Positions 6,633 through 14,908 of a DNA stretch of 24,286 nucleotides are shown here, piece after piece. Numbering within the stretch: the stretch's first letter is position 1; every line of letters starts with the position of its first letter. The stretch comes from a virus. Location: IMG/VR virus record IMGVR_UViG_3300047300_000516, positions 1 to 24,286 of that record; one strand, written 5' to 3'. Under the pieces are notes generated by a model, which had not been told where the DNA came from, did no database searches, and saw nothing but the letters and a program-made list of their open reading frames with translations. The position numbers and the translations under genes were made by a program.

Positions 6633-6863
6633 ATGCAACACTATCTAACACCAAACCCAGGCGTGGGACAAGCCAAACCTCAATTTAAGACAGGGCCAAA
6701 CATAGTCAACAGAGAAGATTATAAACTACACGTTCTTAAACGAGAATATGCCCCTGGGGAATGGGAAATCTTGTTTGAACGATGGATACCTGAAACAGGC
6801 TGGACCCGCACTCAAATACTATGCACACAAGATGAACTAGTAAAGATACAAGCCCAGATGTAA
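6633..6863 (+). CDS. Small hypothetical protein
   Basis: A 76-residue protein with a good ribosome binding site (AAAGGAAAA) eight bases before its ATG. It has a proline-rich start (YLTPNPGVGQAKPQF) and then alternating beta-like segments (YKLHVLKREY, EWEILFERWIPETGW). No family recognised. It is the last of the small-gene cluster and lies just before the first late-type element at 6869. Confidence 0.6.
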   Translation: MQHYLTPNPGVGQAKPQFKTGPNIVNREDYKLHVLKREYAPGEWEILFERWIPETGWTRTQILCTQDELVKIQAQM

Positions 6864-6867
6864 ATCC

Positions 6868-6879
6868 ACTAAATATAGT
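6868..6879 (+). promoter_or_regulatory. Late-promoter-like CTAAATA element
   Basis: CTAAATA at 6869-6875 lies in a small dyad (ACTA AATA TAGT, 6868-6879), 23 bases before the start at 6899. If it works like a T4 late -10 element, transcription starts near 6881 and the leader is about 18 bases. It is the first of the TAAATA series in the window and marks the switch to virion genes. Confidence 0.45.
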
Positions 6880-6898
6880 ATTATGATGGAAACTACCT

Positions 6899-8842
6899 AT
6901 GCCGCAAATTAAAAAGAGTTATTCAGAACTAACAGTACCGCTAACAAAGATGTCGTTCACTCCTGACGTGCCATCGGCAGCACTTACCAGCAATGAATAC
7001 AATATTGGTATCAACGTGGAAACAGATGTAAGAGGCATACGTTCAGTTTCCGGCGACGCAGAAATATTATCCAATGCTCCTGGTATCCCTACTTTTATTA
7101 CAGGCGGATTTAGAAACGCAGGAGAGTTTTGGTTCATAATGGCTAACCAAGAGGGCGAATGGTGGGCAAGCAATGGCGCTGGTGGCTGGACAAATATTAC
7201 TCCCCCTGCTCCTTATGATGGTTCTGTTTACTCACAAAACACTAACATATCTGAAGCGTGGAACGGCACTGTAGTTATTTTTAATGATGGCACTAATCCT
7301 CCGTTCTTTCTACAGGACGGAGTTATCACTAATCTTGTAAACTATAAGAACAACATTGCACCACAAAGTATCAGTAACATTGTCGTTGGTGTTACTACTG
7401 CAACTATTACTGTGCAAGACGACTATAACTTGTCAATAGGCTCAAGTCCTTTTAGTGCAGGTGATCAAATACTAATCACTAACGTAAACAACTATTATAA
7501 CGGAATTTATACAGTTGTTAGCAGTGAAGTATTATCTGCTACTGAAACAGAAATAGTTTACACGGCACAGCCTGGATCTGCTTACCCAGGCGGTGGCACA
7601 GTATCCGCAGCATATACATGGAATTATAACCCAAACTGGAAAAGTCTAAGCGCTGGATTCATGCGCATTTACTCTACACCAAACGTGGGCAACATTTTAG
7701 TAGCGGGCAATTTAACCGCCACAGACTTAGATAATGTTGTAACTAACTTTCCAGTATCCGTTGTGTGGAGTCAAGCGTTTGGACTTAACCAAGCACCGCT
7801 TACATGGGAACCAACAGTGCTAAACGTGGCCAACCAGTTAGAAGTTCCGCTACGTGGCACATTGTTAGATGCTTACCCTGCAAACGGAAACTTATATCTT
7901 GGCAGTTATTGGGATACAGTTGTATTCACTCCAATGAACTATTCGACAACTTCTGCTCCTATTCTGGGTGTTAGATTGTTTAACCAAGGTCGCGGATTGT
8001 TAAACACAAACTGCTGGGCCAACACAGACGATATGGTATATGGTATTGACGCACGTGACATATGGGCGTTTAATGGTCAAACATTCACAGGCATCGGCAA
8101 TCAACGTGTACGCCATTGGTTCTTTGACCAGTTAAATCAAGACTACATTAGCCGCGTGTATATGGAAACTAATACAGAGAAGAACCAAATTGAGATTTAC
8201 TTTCCTGATCATAATGCAGCAACTGAAGGACCATCTGCTGGCGTGCCAAACAAAATGATTTCTTATCGTTATGATTTGGACTGCTGGAACGCCCCCCGTG
8301 ACGTTAGTTTAGCAACCTTTGCATGTGAAAGTCCAGTATGGAGCGAAGCAAGTCCAGGTGTATGGACATTCAATCCTGCAAGTAGAACTATTGTGTATGC
8401 CAAAGGTGCAGAAGATGTTCCTATCGTTATGAAGGATCAAGGTTATGAGTTTATCAACGGCTTGCCTATCAACTCTACATTCCGTCGTGACAATATTAAA
8501 TTAGTCAAAGATTATAGCAGTAAGATTCTAGTGCATCGTGTGTTGCCAGAGATTGTAAACTTAAATGATAACAACGTGCAAATCAACCCAGTAGTAAATC
8601 CTGAGTTAGTTGGTGCAGTGGCAGCAACTGTAGAAGGCGCAAACTCTGTGGGTCAAGAGCCGCAGTTTGTGCAAGAGCAAACACTTATGTCTAATACTGA
8701 TTATCCATGGGTGCAGATAAATCAAAACGCACATCGCGTAAACAGTATAGAACTGAGCAGCGACACAGTAAACACTCCTGGAACAATTTGGATGTGCACC
8801 GCACTGACATTCCAGTTTACTGAGACGGAAGACGACCGCTAA
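6899..8842 (+). CDS. Virion protein, probable DNA-stabilisation/tail hub
   Basis: A 647-residue beta-rich protein. Its start (MPQIKKSYSELTVPLTK, then GINVETDVRGIRSVSG) and regular repeats of short strands and Gly/Asn turns resemble podovirus packaged-DNA stabilisation or tail tubular proteins that close the portal vertex, such as the P22 gp10 type. Residues about 155-240 (AGDQILITNVNNYYNGIYTV) look like an inserted small beta domain common in phage tail and fibre proteins. It starts the late block behind a TAAATA element, and its companion protein begins 19 bases downstream. There is only a weak GATGGA ribosome site, 13 bases away. The structural role is fairly sure; the exact homologue is not. 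Confidence 0.6.
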   Translation: MPQIKKSYSELTVPLTKMSFTPDVPSAALTSNEYNIGINVETDVRGIRSVSGDAEILSNAPGIPTFITGGFRNAGEFWFIMANQEGEWWASNGAGGWTNITPPAPYDGSVYSQNTNISEAWNGTVVIFNDGTNPPFFLQDGVITNLVNYKNNIAPQSISNIVVGVTTATITVQDDYNLSIGSSPFSAGDQILITNVNNYYNGIYTVVSSEVLSATETEIVYTAQPGSAYPGGGTVSAAYTWNYNPNWKSLSAGFMRIYSTPNVGNILVAGNLTATDLDNVVTNFPVSVVWSQAFGLNQAPLTWEPTVLNVANQLEVPLRGTLLDAYPANGNLYLGSYWDTVVFTPMNYSTTSAPILGVRLFNQGRGLLNTNCWANTDDMVYGIDARDIWAFNGQTFTGIGNQRVRHWFFDQLNQDYISRVYMETNTEKNQIEIYFPDHNAATEGPSAGVPNKMISYRYDLDCWNAPRDVSLATFACESPVWSEASPGVWTFNPASRTIVYAKGAEDVPIVMKDQGYEFINGLPINSTFRRDNIKLVKDYSSKILVHRVLPEIVNLNDNNVQINPVVNPELVGAVAATVEGANSVGQEPQFVQEQTLMSNTDYPWVQINQNAHRVNSIELSSDTVNTPGTIWMCTALTFQFTETEDDR

Positions 8843-8861
8843 GATAAAAGAAAGATAATAA

Positions 8862-9767
8862 ATGCCACAATTTCCAGTAAGTGACCAACAAGGTATTATC
8901 GACGGCTTAAATTATGTTCTATCAGGACCGACTGCTACCGGACAGAACTTTGCGGGCGTAAGTTTCTTAGGCGATCAACAGTATGATTTAACGGGCAACT
9001 ATCGCGCCCCGTTTGCAAAACAAAACTTTAACTCCATCGGAGTTCCTGAAATTCCGCTTTGGGTTGATCCTATCTCAATCAGCGGGGTAGAGTTCTTAAA
9101 TGACCGCACTATTAAAATAACTTTTGCAACTCCATTCACGCCGGGCTTTGCTCCATTCACTCCAGGACAAGCGTTTGGTATATATGGCACTGGTATAACG
9201 CCCGCAGACTACGATGATTTAATCACTAATCAAGCATACAAGATTGGTGTTATAGAATGTAATCATGAATGGTTCACGATGAGACTACCAGAGGCAACCA
9301 CACCACTTGCTGCTGGCACTGGTGGCAATGTGTATATAGACTCAATGGGTTTATTTTTATCCACAGACTGCAACGCCAAAGCAACAGTAACTTCTATTCA
9401 AGACAGAGTAGTTATCAGTAGTCAAATAAACGCAAGCATTTTTACAGATGCTGCGTTCCCTGGCGCTTATGAATATGAAGTTGTTATAAATCGTTATCGT
9501 GCTGGACAAAACTTTGATCCCACTAACCCAGACTACTTCTTTAATCCAGACGGACAAGTAGCGTATAAGAAGTATGTTTTTAGCAATGCAATAAACAATC
9601 CAAACGAACAAGAAACTATCTTTACCAGTATTATAGACAACCCCGAGCCTGGATACTATTGGTATATCATGGAAGTAAAATTTACTAGTGTAATGTCGGG
9701 AGTAGTTCGCGTGACTAACTATCTAATGAACCAAAGAAGTTTCTCAGTCCAAGTAGTAAAGCAATGA
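8862..9767 (+). CDS. Beta-rich virion protein, possibly tail or head fibre
   Basis: A 301-residue protein beginning MPQFPVSDQQGIIDGLNYVL, with beta-rich segments throughout. Around residues 65-150 there is a small domain (DRTIKITFATPF, AFGIYGTGITPADY) analogous in style to the insert in the preceding protein. The C-terminal third (YEYEVVINRYRAGQNF to RSFSVQVVKQ) is also strand-rich and could be a fibre or nozzle domain. It follows the stabilisation-like protein and overlaps the phosphoribosyltransferase gene by ATGA, so it is co-expressed with virion genes. No catalytic motif was seen. A tail-accessory role is inferred from position and composition. Confidence 0.55.
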   Translation: MPQFPVSDQQGIIDGLNYVLSGPTATGQNFAGVSFLGDQQYDLTGNYRAPFAKQNFNSIGVPEIPLWVDPISISGVEFLNDRTIKITFATPFTPGFAPFTPGQAFGIYGTGITPADYDDLITNQAYKIGVIECNHEWFTMRLPEATTPLAAGTGGNVYIDSMGLFLSTDCNAKATVTSIQDRVVISSQINASIFTDAAFPGAYEYEVVINRYRAGQNFDPTNPDYFFNPDGQVAYKKYVFSNAINNPNEQETIFTSIIDNPEPGYYWYIMEVKFTSVMSGVVRVTNYLMNQRSFSVQVVKQ

Positions 9768-10363
9768 CAGATATAGAAAAGCAACTGATATTTTTAAGAG
9801 AAGAAATAGAGCATAAAGCAATATACAGAACCAAACCAGGAACAGTACTGCCAGCAAAGCAGCCAAACACAATATACACTTGGCAGTTTTATCTACGTAG
9901 AGTATTGTTTGATCCAAAGTTTGTTTTTACGGCAGCGAACTTATTAGTTGAAATGCTGCCCTCTAAAGATGTTCAGTTTGCAGCATGTGAAGATGCAGGC
10001 GTGCCATTAGGATTAGCAATGAGTGCAGTTATAGATCAACCCCTGCTATCAGTTAAAAAAGCACGTAAGGCATATGGACTATTAAACTTCACAGAAGGAA
10101 CTATAACAGGAAAACCAATAGTATTAGTGGATGATTTAGCAGGAAGCCAAACAACACTAAGAACAGCGGCTGCAACATTACGAGCCTTTAAGGCAGAACT
10201 TGCACCTTGCTATGTAACGCTAATAAACAAAACAAGAAACACTCATGATGCGTATCTTAAAAGTAATCTTATCAGTTTGTTTACTTGCGCTGACTTTAAT
10301 CTTACATGGCAAGATTATATCGCAGCACACAACCGAGAACCGAATTTCGGTGCATATTTTTGA
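9764..10363 (+). CDS. Orotate-phosphoribosyltransferase-like protein
   Basis: A 199-residue type I phosphoribosyltransferase-like protein. The PRPP-binding loop is clear: IVLVDDLAGSQTTLRTA at residues 119-135, with Asp123-Asp124. Upstream, FAACEDAGVPLGLAMS (72-87) fits the GxxxAGxPLA region and VKKARKAYG (97-105) fits the RKxxKxxG flexible loop of orotate phosphoribosyltransferase. In that family the enzyme joins orotate to PRPP in pyrimidine synthesis. Here the usual TGGT of the loop is GSQT, so the base specificity is open. It overlaps the preceding structural gene by ATGA. A nucleotide gene inside a virion operon is unusual; it may support late nucleotide supply or be packaged. Confidence 0.7.
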   Translation: MTDIEKQLIFLREEIEHKAIYRTKPGTVLPAKQPNTIYTWQFYLRRVLFDPKFVFTAANLLVEMLPSKDVQFAACEDAGVPLGLAMSAVIDQPLLSVKKARKAYGLLNFTEGTITGKPIVLVDDLAGSQTTLRTAAATLRAFKAELAPCYVTLINKTRNTHDAYLKSNLISLFTCADFNLTWQDYIAAHNREPNFGAYF

Positions 10364-10364
10364 G

Positions 10365-10375
10365 TAAATAGTAAT
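10365..10375 (+). promoter_or_regulatory. TAAATA element placing the transcript start on the ATG
   Basis: TAAATA at 10365-10370 is followed by exactly five bases (GTAAT) and ATG 10376, with no Shine-Dalgarno sequence. T4 late promoters have +1 five bases after the TATAAATA element, which would put the first transcribed base at or next to the A of the ATG. This is one of four such sites in the window. Confidence 0.45.
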
Positions 10376-11560
10376 ATGAAAAATAAATCTCCACACTACC
10401 AAATTCCAGACATTACCGTATATGATGCAGACGGAAATCCGTTATCCGGTAAAGAAGCAGCACGAGCATTAAACGCTTATCTAGCACATATGGGACGCGG
10501 ACACGATTCGCTTGTAGCCCATATCAACGAGGATGAAGCAGAAATGCTAAAAGACGCTGGAGGTTCAGGTGCAGTCAATCCACACACAGGAATGATTGAA
10601 TTTGACGACGGCGGAGATGGCGGCGGAGATGGCGGCGGAGATGGCGGCGGAGATGGCGGCGGAGATGGCGGCGGAGATGGCGGCGGAGATGGCGGCGGAG
10701 ATGGCGGCGGAGACGCAGGTTCGGCTGGTGATTCTGGAGTAGGTGATTCTGGAGTAGGAGACTCCAGTGTAGGAGACTCCAGTGTAGGAGATGCAGCAGA
10801 TACCGGGGAAGCAGATTCGGGTATTGATGGCACTGAAGGTTCTGGAAATTCAGGCGGCGATGAAGGTGCTGATTCAGGAGAAAGTGAATCTTCTAATGAA
10901 GGTATAAGCGATGCCGAAGCCGCAACTGGCATTGTTGGTGTAGGTGCAAGTGATGCAGCAGCAGCAACTGGAAATAGTTCAAGTGTAGGCGATGACGCTG
11001 TAGGTGGCGACGTTGGTAACAATGACTTTGGTTCTGTAATAGGCAACACTATTGGTGAGATCGGCGAAGCAATCGGCGAAGGATTAGATGGCTTGTTCGG
11101 CGGCGATAGTGATTCAACTGGCTCAGTGGGCGATGTTGGCTCTGTTGGAGATGGCGGCGGAGATTCAACAGTAATCACTCCAGTAGTTCCAACAGGTCCT
11201 GGTTCCACTGCAACTGGACCTGTAACTCCAGTAGCACCAAAATATCTAAACCCTGGTATGATTGATACTACACCGTTTTACAAAACTACAAGCCCAGTGC
11301 AAAGTAAATTCTACTGGGGTGACCGTCCACTACAAACTGGCGCCACATTTAATGCACAAAAATGGAATGATGTTGCAGATGCTCCAACGACAGCATGGGG
11401 CTTACAACAATTTGGCACGCCGATGACTATGCAACAAGCCTTAGGCATATTACAAGGCACACAAACTTACCCACAACTAACGCCTGCAGAGCAAGCGTAT
11501 TTGTCTATGCTAGATCCTATGAGCGCACAGCAGTTTTTAGCAAGCAAGGGCATGAAATGA
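10376..11560 (+). CDS. Acidic Gly/Asp-repeat virion-type protein
   Basis: A 394-residue protein with an ordered start (YQIPDITVYDADGNPLSGKE, then RGHDSLVAHINEDEAEML), a central acidic linker of about 200 residues, and an ordered end of about 100 residues (NPGMIDTTPFYKTTSPVQSK, then PAEQAYLSMLDPMSAQQFL). The linker opens with eight GGGD units and then GDSGV/GDSSV repeats, continuing Ser/Asp/Gly-rich; a TGPVTPVAP linker precedes the end domain. The extreme acidity and Gly content point to a flexible spacer, perhaps an internal virion or fibre-anchoring protein. Two tandem repeats in its DNA may vary in copy number. No Shine-Dalgarno; it appears leaderless. No enzyme motif recognised. Confidence 0.65.
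   Translation: MKNKSPHYQIPDITVYDADGNPLSGKEAARALNAYLAHMGRGHDSLVAHINEDEAEMLKDAGGSGAVNPHTGMIEFDDGGDGGGDGGGDGGGDGGGDGGGDGGGDGGGDGGGDAGSAGDSGVGDSGVGDSSVGDSSVGDAADTGEADSGIDGTEGSGNSGGDEGADSGESESSNEGISDAEAATGIVGVGASDAAAATGNSSSVGDDAVGGDVGNNDFGSVIGNTIGEIGEAIGEGLDGLFGGDSDSTGSVGDVGSVGDGGGDSTVITPVVPTGPGSTATGPVTPVAPKYLNPGMIDTTPFYKTTSPVQSKFYWGDRPLQTGATFNAQKWNDVADAPTTAWGLQQFGTPMTMQQALGILQGTQTYPQLTPAEQAYLSMLDPMSAQQFLASKGMK
10619..10714 (+). repeat. Tandem repeat, 12 bp x 8, encoding GGGD
   Basis: Seven exact copies of GGCGGCGGAGAT plus a last copy ending GAC (10703-10714), in frame. It makes a GC-rich island in an AT-rich genome and could expand or contract by slippage without breaking the frame. Confidence 0.9.
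10727..10786 (+). repeat. Tandem repeat, 15 bp x 4, as two exact pairs
   Basis: GGTGATTCTGGAGTA occurs twice (10727-10756), then GGAGACTCCAGTGTA twice (10757-10786), encoding GDSGV and GDSSV. The paired pattern suggests two separate duplications of one ancestral unit. Confidence 0.85.
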
Positions 11561-11564
11561 AGTT

Positions 11565-11577
11565 GCTAAATATTAGC
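11565..11577 (+). promoter_or_regulatory. Late-promoter-like CTAAATA element in a perfect dyad
   Basis: GCTAAATATTAGC (11565-11577) is a perfect palindrome around its centre and contains CTAAATA at 11566-11572, 24 bases before ATG 11597. A start near 11578 would leave a leader of about 19 bases that carries the AAAAGGA ribosome site. Confidence 0.45.
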
Positions 11578-11596
11578 ATAAAAAGGATTTAATATC

Positions 11597-12334
11597 ATGG
11601 ACAGTTTATTCGGCGGCAGCAAAGAAACTAGCGTTAGTTATCTTCCAGAGCAAATACAAGACATTCAAAAGACATCTGCATTTAAGCATGGCACCATGCT
11701 ACCTGCATTTCAAAATTATCTTGGCACAGCACAAACAGGCTACAATCAAGCATTGCCTGGCATGATGAAAGCAGCCCAGGGTGGCGCAGGTTATGCAGGA
11801 CAAGTAGGACAAACACTAGGCGAAACAGGTGAAAGTGCAGCACGCACTGGTATCGCCGGCTTAGAAAGTTTCTTTGCTCCTGGTTATGGACAAGAACAAT
11901 TTGCCGCAGCAATGGCTCCTATACAAAGTCAATATCAACAAAATCTTGCTAATCAAGGTGCAACGTTTGGGGGTGCTGGACAAATGGGTTCTGCACGGCA
12001 AGCATTGGCACAAGGACAATTAGCAGGTTCTTCGCAAGCCGCACAGATGCAAGCAGCAGCAAACGTTATGAACCAAATCAACCAGCAACGTTTACAAGCA
12101 GGAAGTCAATTAGGACAATTAGGACAAGGCTATTTGCAAACAGGCTTAGGTGCAAAAGGCACCCAGTTAGGATTTGCAGAACGTCCAATGGACTGGACAA
12201 GCAATTTAGGCAAGCAATTGGCAACAGTGCCAGGTGCTGCTTATACTCCTACATACCCAGGACAGCAAGGTACAACTACTAGTGAGAGCCCAAGTTTGTT
12301 TGACATTGGCACTAAAATATTTGGTTTCTTATAA
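11597..12334 (+). CDS. Ala/Gly/Gln-rich virion protein, ejection-type candidate
   Basis: A 245-residue protein: MDSLFGGSKETSVSYLPEQI, then long helical Ala/Gly/Gln-rich stretches (YQQNLANQGATFGGAGQMGS, SQAAQMQAAANVMNQINQQR) and a short C-terminal end (SPSLFDIGTKIFGFL). This composition and the position just before the lysozyme-domain protein are typical of podovirus internal or DNA-ejection proteins, although sequence alone does not identify the family. It has an AAAAGGAT ribosome site and ends ten bases before the next gene. Confidence 0.55.
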   Translation: MDSLFGGSKETSVSYLPEQIQDIQKTSAFKHGTMLPAFQNYLGTAQTGYNQALPGMMKAAQGGAGYAGQVGQTLGETGESAARTGIAGLESFFAPGYGQEQFAAAMAPIQSQYQQNLANQGATFGGAGQMGSARQALAQGQLAGSSQAAQMQAAANVMNQINQQRLQAGSQLGQLGQGYLQTGLGAKGTQLGFAERPMDWTSNLGKQLATVPGAAYTPTYPGQQGTTTSESPSLFDIGTKIFGFL

Positions 12335-12344
12335 GGATTAAACG

Positions 12345-14897
12345 ATGACATACGATGTAATGGGTAATTATACAGGCTACGAGGGTCCGGTGGATCCTTA
12401 TAACTTTGAGGATGAAGAACGCCGCAAAGAAGAATTAAAACGCCAACTTGAAGAACAAGCCAAACAAGCAAGTGAATTAGCGAGTGAAGTAAGCAACAAG
12501 GAAGAAATCATCACTTATGGTGACGGAAGCCGCACGATTAAAACTACTCAAGAACTACCGAGCGAAGTTGCTCCAGTTGCTCCTGATCAAACTACTTACA
12601 ATGCTAATATTGCACGCCAAGAAAGTGGTGCTCGTCCAGACATTGGATACCACGATCCAAGTAAAGGCACTGCATATGGCACTTATGGTTTAACCTCTGC
12701 TGGTTATACAGATGCACGTAAGTTAAATCCTAACTTACCTGCTGACATTACGCAAGCAACCCCAGAACAGCAAACGGCTGCTATGGATGCGTACACACAA
12801 CAAAACGCAAAGTATCTACAAGGTTACGGAGTTGAGCCAACACAAAACAATTTGGCAGCAGCACATTTCTTAGGTGCTAAGGGACTTAGTGATTACTTAA
12901 AGTCTGGTTATATTAGTCCAGCAGCCGCACAAGCAAACGGTGGAGAAGAAAATGTTCGTCGTATTGTAAATCAACGATTGGGCGGACAAGCAGCACATGC
13001 ATCTGGCGCAGCACAAATTCAACCTACAGCGGGTCCAGTTGCTCCAGTAGCACCTACAGCAGAACAATATACAGGACAAGGCTTAAAAGCACCGGCAGCA
13101 CAAACTCCAGTAGTTGAAAGTAAAAGTTATATTGACCAGTATCAAAGTGCTCAACAAGATCCAGCAGCACTAATGAAATTAGGCACAGATGACAGCGCTC
13201 CTGAATGGATGCGTGATCGTGCTCGCAATCGTGCTGCTGACATTATCACGCAACAACGTGAAATGCAAAAAGCACAGGAAAAGTTATCCACTGCTAGTGA
13301 GACTGAATTAGCCAAGTATCTACGTGAAAAAACAACAGGCGGATCTTGGGTAAAGGCTATTTTCTACGCAGCAATTGGTGCTAAACAACTTGCACAAGAA
13401 GAAGGCGCACGTTTAGGTATCGGCACAGAAAAAGTTGTTATGGGTGCAGATGGCAAACCAAGTATTGTTAAAGTATCCAGCAACGGAACTCCATTAGAAG
13501 GCTACAATGCTGAAACAGGCGCACGTCTAACTCCAGAACAATTAGTAGGTGCAATGAGCGGAGCCGCACAAGGTAAAGTATCTACAAGTGCAGAACAATT
13601 CCAAGATAAAGAAGGCAACATTTATCGCAGCCAAAGCAATGAACGAGGTCAATTGGTTACTAAGAACATTGTAACTGGTGAAACTTACAAAGGTGATCCA
13701 ACTAAGTTAACTCGTGTGCGTGATGTTGCAACTGCCACCGCAGATGAACGTAAGCAAGGATTCCGTCGTGAGAATGATGCTACACAATTTGCCAATAACA
13801 TTCGACGTATGGATTATGACAGCAAACTAAAAGCAGTTGCTGAATTTAGACAAGCCGCTATCAATCGTGGTGAGCCAGATTTAACTGAAGATGAATTGGC
13901 TCGTATGGGTGTAAGTCGTCCGGATTTGGGTGCTGTTGGTCGTGCACCTGCTCAGGCTGCTCCAGTGGCACAACCTGCTCCAGTAACAGGGCGCGTCACT
14001 GCCCCAGTTGCTCCTACAGGCGCACCAGTTGGCGGTCCAGTTGCTCCAAGCACGGGCGTAACATCTATAACAGGACGCATGTCTCCAGAAGAGATGAAGC
14101 GTAAAGAAGCAGAAGCCAAACTTACCCGTGAAGCCCAAAGCCAAGTTGATGTAGACGAGCAAAAGCGTTACAACGAATATGTAGAAAAAGACATTCAGCC
14201 AAAAGCGGATGCTGGTAAGTTGATTAGTCGTGTTCGTAAAGAACAAATCAATGGTCCAGACGGTATTTTACGTAACCCAGAACTTGCTGGATTGATGCAA
14301 GGTAGCCAAGGTGGTGAAGTCGGTAACATTCTACGTGACTTACTAACTGGACAGTTCAAAGATCAAACTGATTTGTCTACTCGTGTAGCGGCATTAAACC
14401 TAACCGAAAGACAAAAAGCAGTTCTATACACACAAATTGGCTTAAACAACCAGATCCTACCGCAGACATTAAAGGCTAACGCAGGTCCAGGTGCTATCAG
14501 TGAAGCAGAACACAAGATCAACCGTGATGCTAACGTAGACATTACACGTCAACCTCTGTATTCTGGTTTAAGTCTAATGACACGCGACCAGTTTATGAAA
14601 GATGTGCAAGTTGCCAAGAACGACTTCCGCAGTGCTAACCCAGAGATTCGCAAAACAGATGCACTAAACAAAGCATGGGCAGGTCAAGAAAAGCGAGCAC
14701 ATGAAGCATATGATGGCATTTACGCTGCTCGTGCTGCTTACATTGCTAAACATAACCCAGCAGGCACCAATCCAAGTGCAGTTGTAGATGCATTCAAGCA
14801 TTATCCAGTTCCTACGTGGAATGGAAGCACATGGGAATATGGAACAGAGTATGCTAAGAAAGCAGCCCGCAAGCCTTTAGGCAGTTTTAACAATTAA
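12345..14897 (+). CDS. Large internal virion protein with lysozyme-like domain
   Basis: An 850-residue protein. Residues about 20-55 are a charged helix. Residues about 85-210 resemble a lytic transglycosylase/lysozyme-like fold: IARQESGARPDIGY with the candidate catalytic Glu93, then AYGTYGLTSAGY, then NNLAAAHFLGAKGLSDYL. Linkers rich in GPVAP (about 228-260 and 530-565) separate it from helical, Gln/Ala/Lys-rich segments that fill the rest. Podovirus internal core proteins carry such domains to open peptidoglycan locally during DNA entry. It lies between two Ala-rich virion proteins, with AAGGA before its ATG. The enzyme call rests on the motif pattern; strand lengths and a second catalytic residue were not established. 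Confidence 0.65.
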   Translation: MTYDVMGNYTGYEGPVDPYNFEDEERRKEELKRQLEEQAKQASELASEVSNKEEIITYGDGSRTIKTTQELPSEVAPVAPDQTTYNANIARQESGARPDIGYHDPSKGTAYGTYGLTSAGYTDARKLNPNLPADITQATPEQQTAAMDAYTQQNAKYLQGYGVEPTQNNLAAAHFLGAKGLSDYLKSGYISPAAAQANGGEENVRRIVNQRLGGQAAHASGAAQIQPTAGPVAPVAPTAEQYTGQGLKAPAAQTPVVESKSYIDQYQSAQQDPAALMKLGTDDSAPEWMRDRARNRAADIITQQREMQKAQEKLSTASETELAKYLREKTTGGSWVKAIFYAAIGAKQLAQEEGARLGIGTEKVVMGADGKPSIVKVSSNGTPLEGYNAETGARLTPEQLVGAMSGAAQGKVSTSAEQFQDKEGNIYRSQSNERGQLVTKNIVTGETYKGDPTKLTRVRDVATATADERKQGFRRENDATQFANNIRRMDYDSKLKAVAEFRQAAINRGEPDLTEDELARMGVSRPDLGAVGRAPAQAAPVAQPAPVTGRVTAPVAPTGAPVGGPVAPSTGVTSITGRMSPEEMKRKEAEAKLTREAQSQVDVDEQKRYNEYVEKDIQPKADAGKLISRVRKEQINGPDGILRNPELAGLMQGSQGGEVGNILRDLLTGQFKDQTDLSTRVAALNLTERQKAVLYTQIGLNNQILPQTLKANAGPGAISEAEHKINRDANVDITRQPLYSGLSLMTRDQFMKDVQVAKNDFRSANPEIRKTDALNKAWAGQEKRAHEAYDGIYAARAAYIAKHNPAGTNPSAVVDAFKHYPVPTWNGSTWEYGTEYAKKAARKPLGSFNN

Positions 14898-14908
14898 AAG
14901 GAACGAAC

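Noticed and set aside
10619-10786. Tandem repeats as a CRISPR array
   Set aside because: The units are adjacent without spacers and encode a regular in-frame peptide.
10477-11208. Long reverse-strand open frame rich in Pro and Ser
   Set aside because: It is the mirror of the GGGD and Gly/Ser-rich repeat in the real + strand gene; it has no start signal and no conserved motif.
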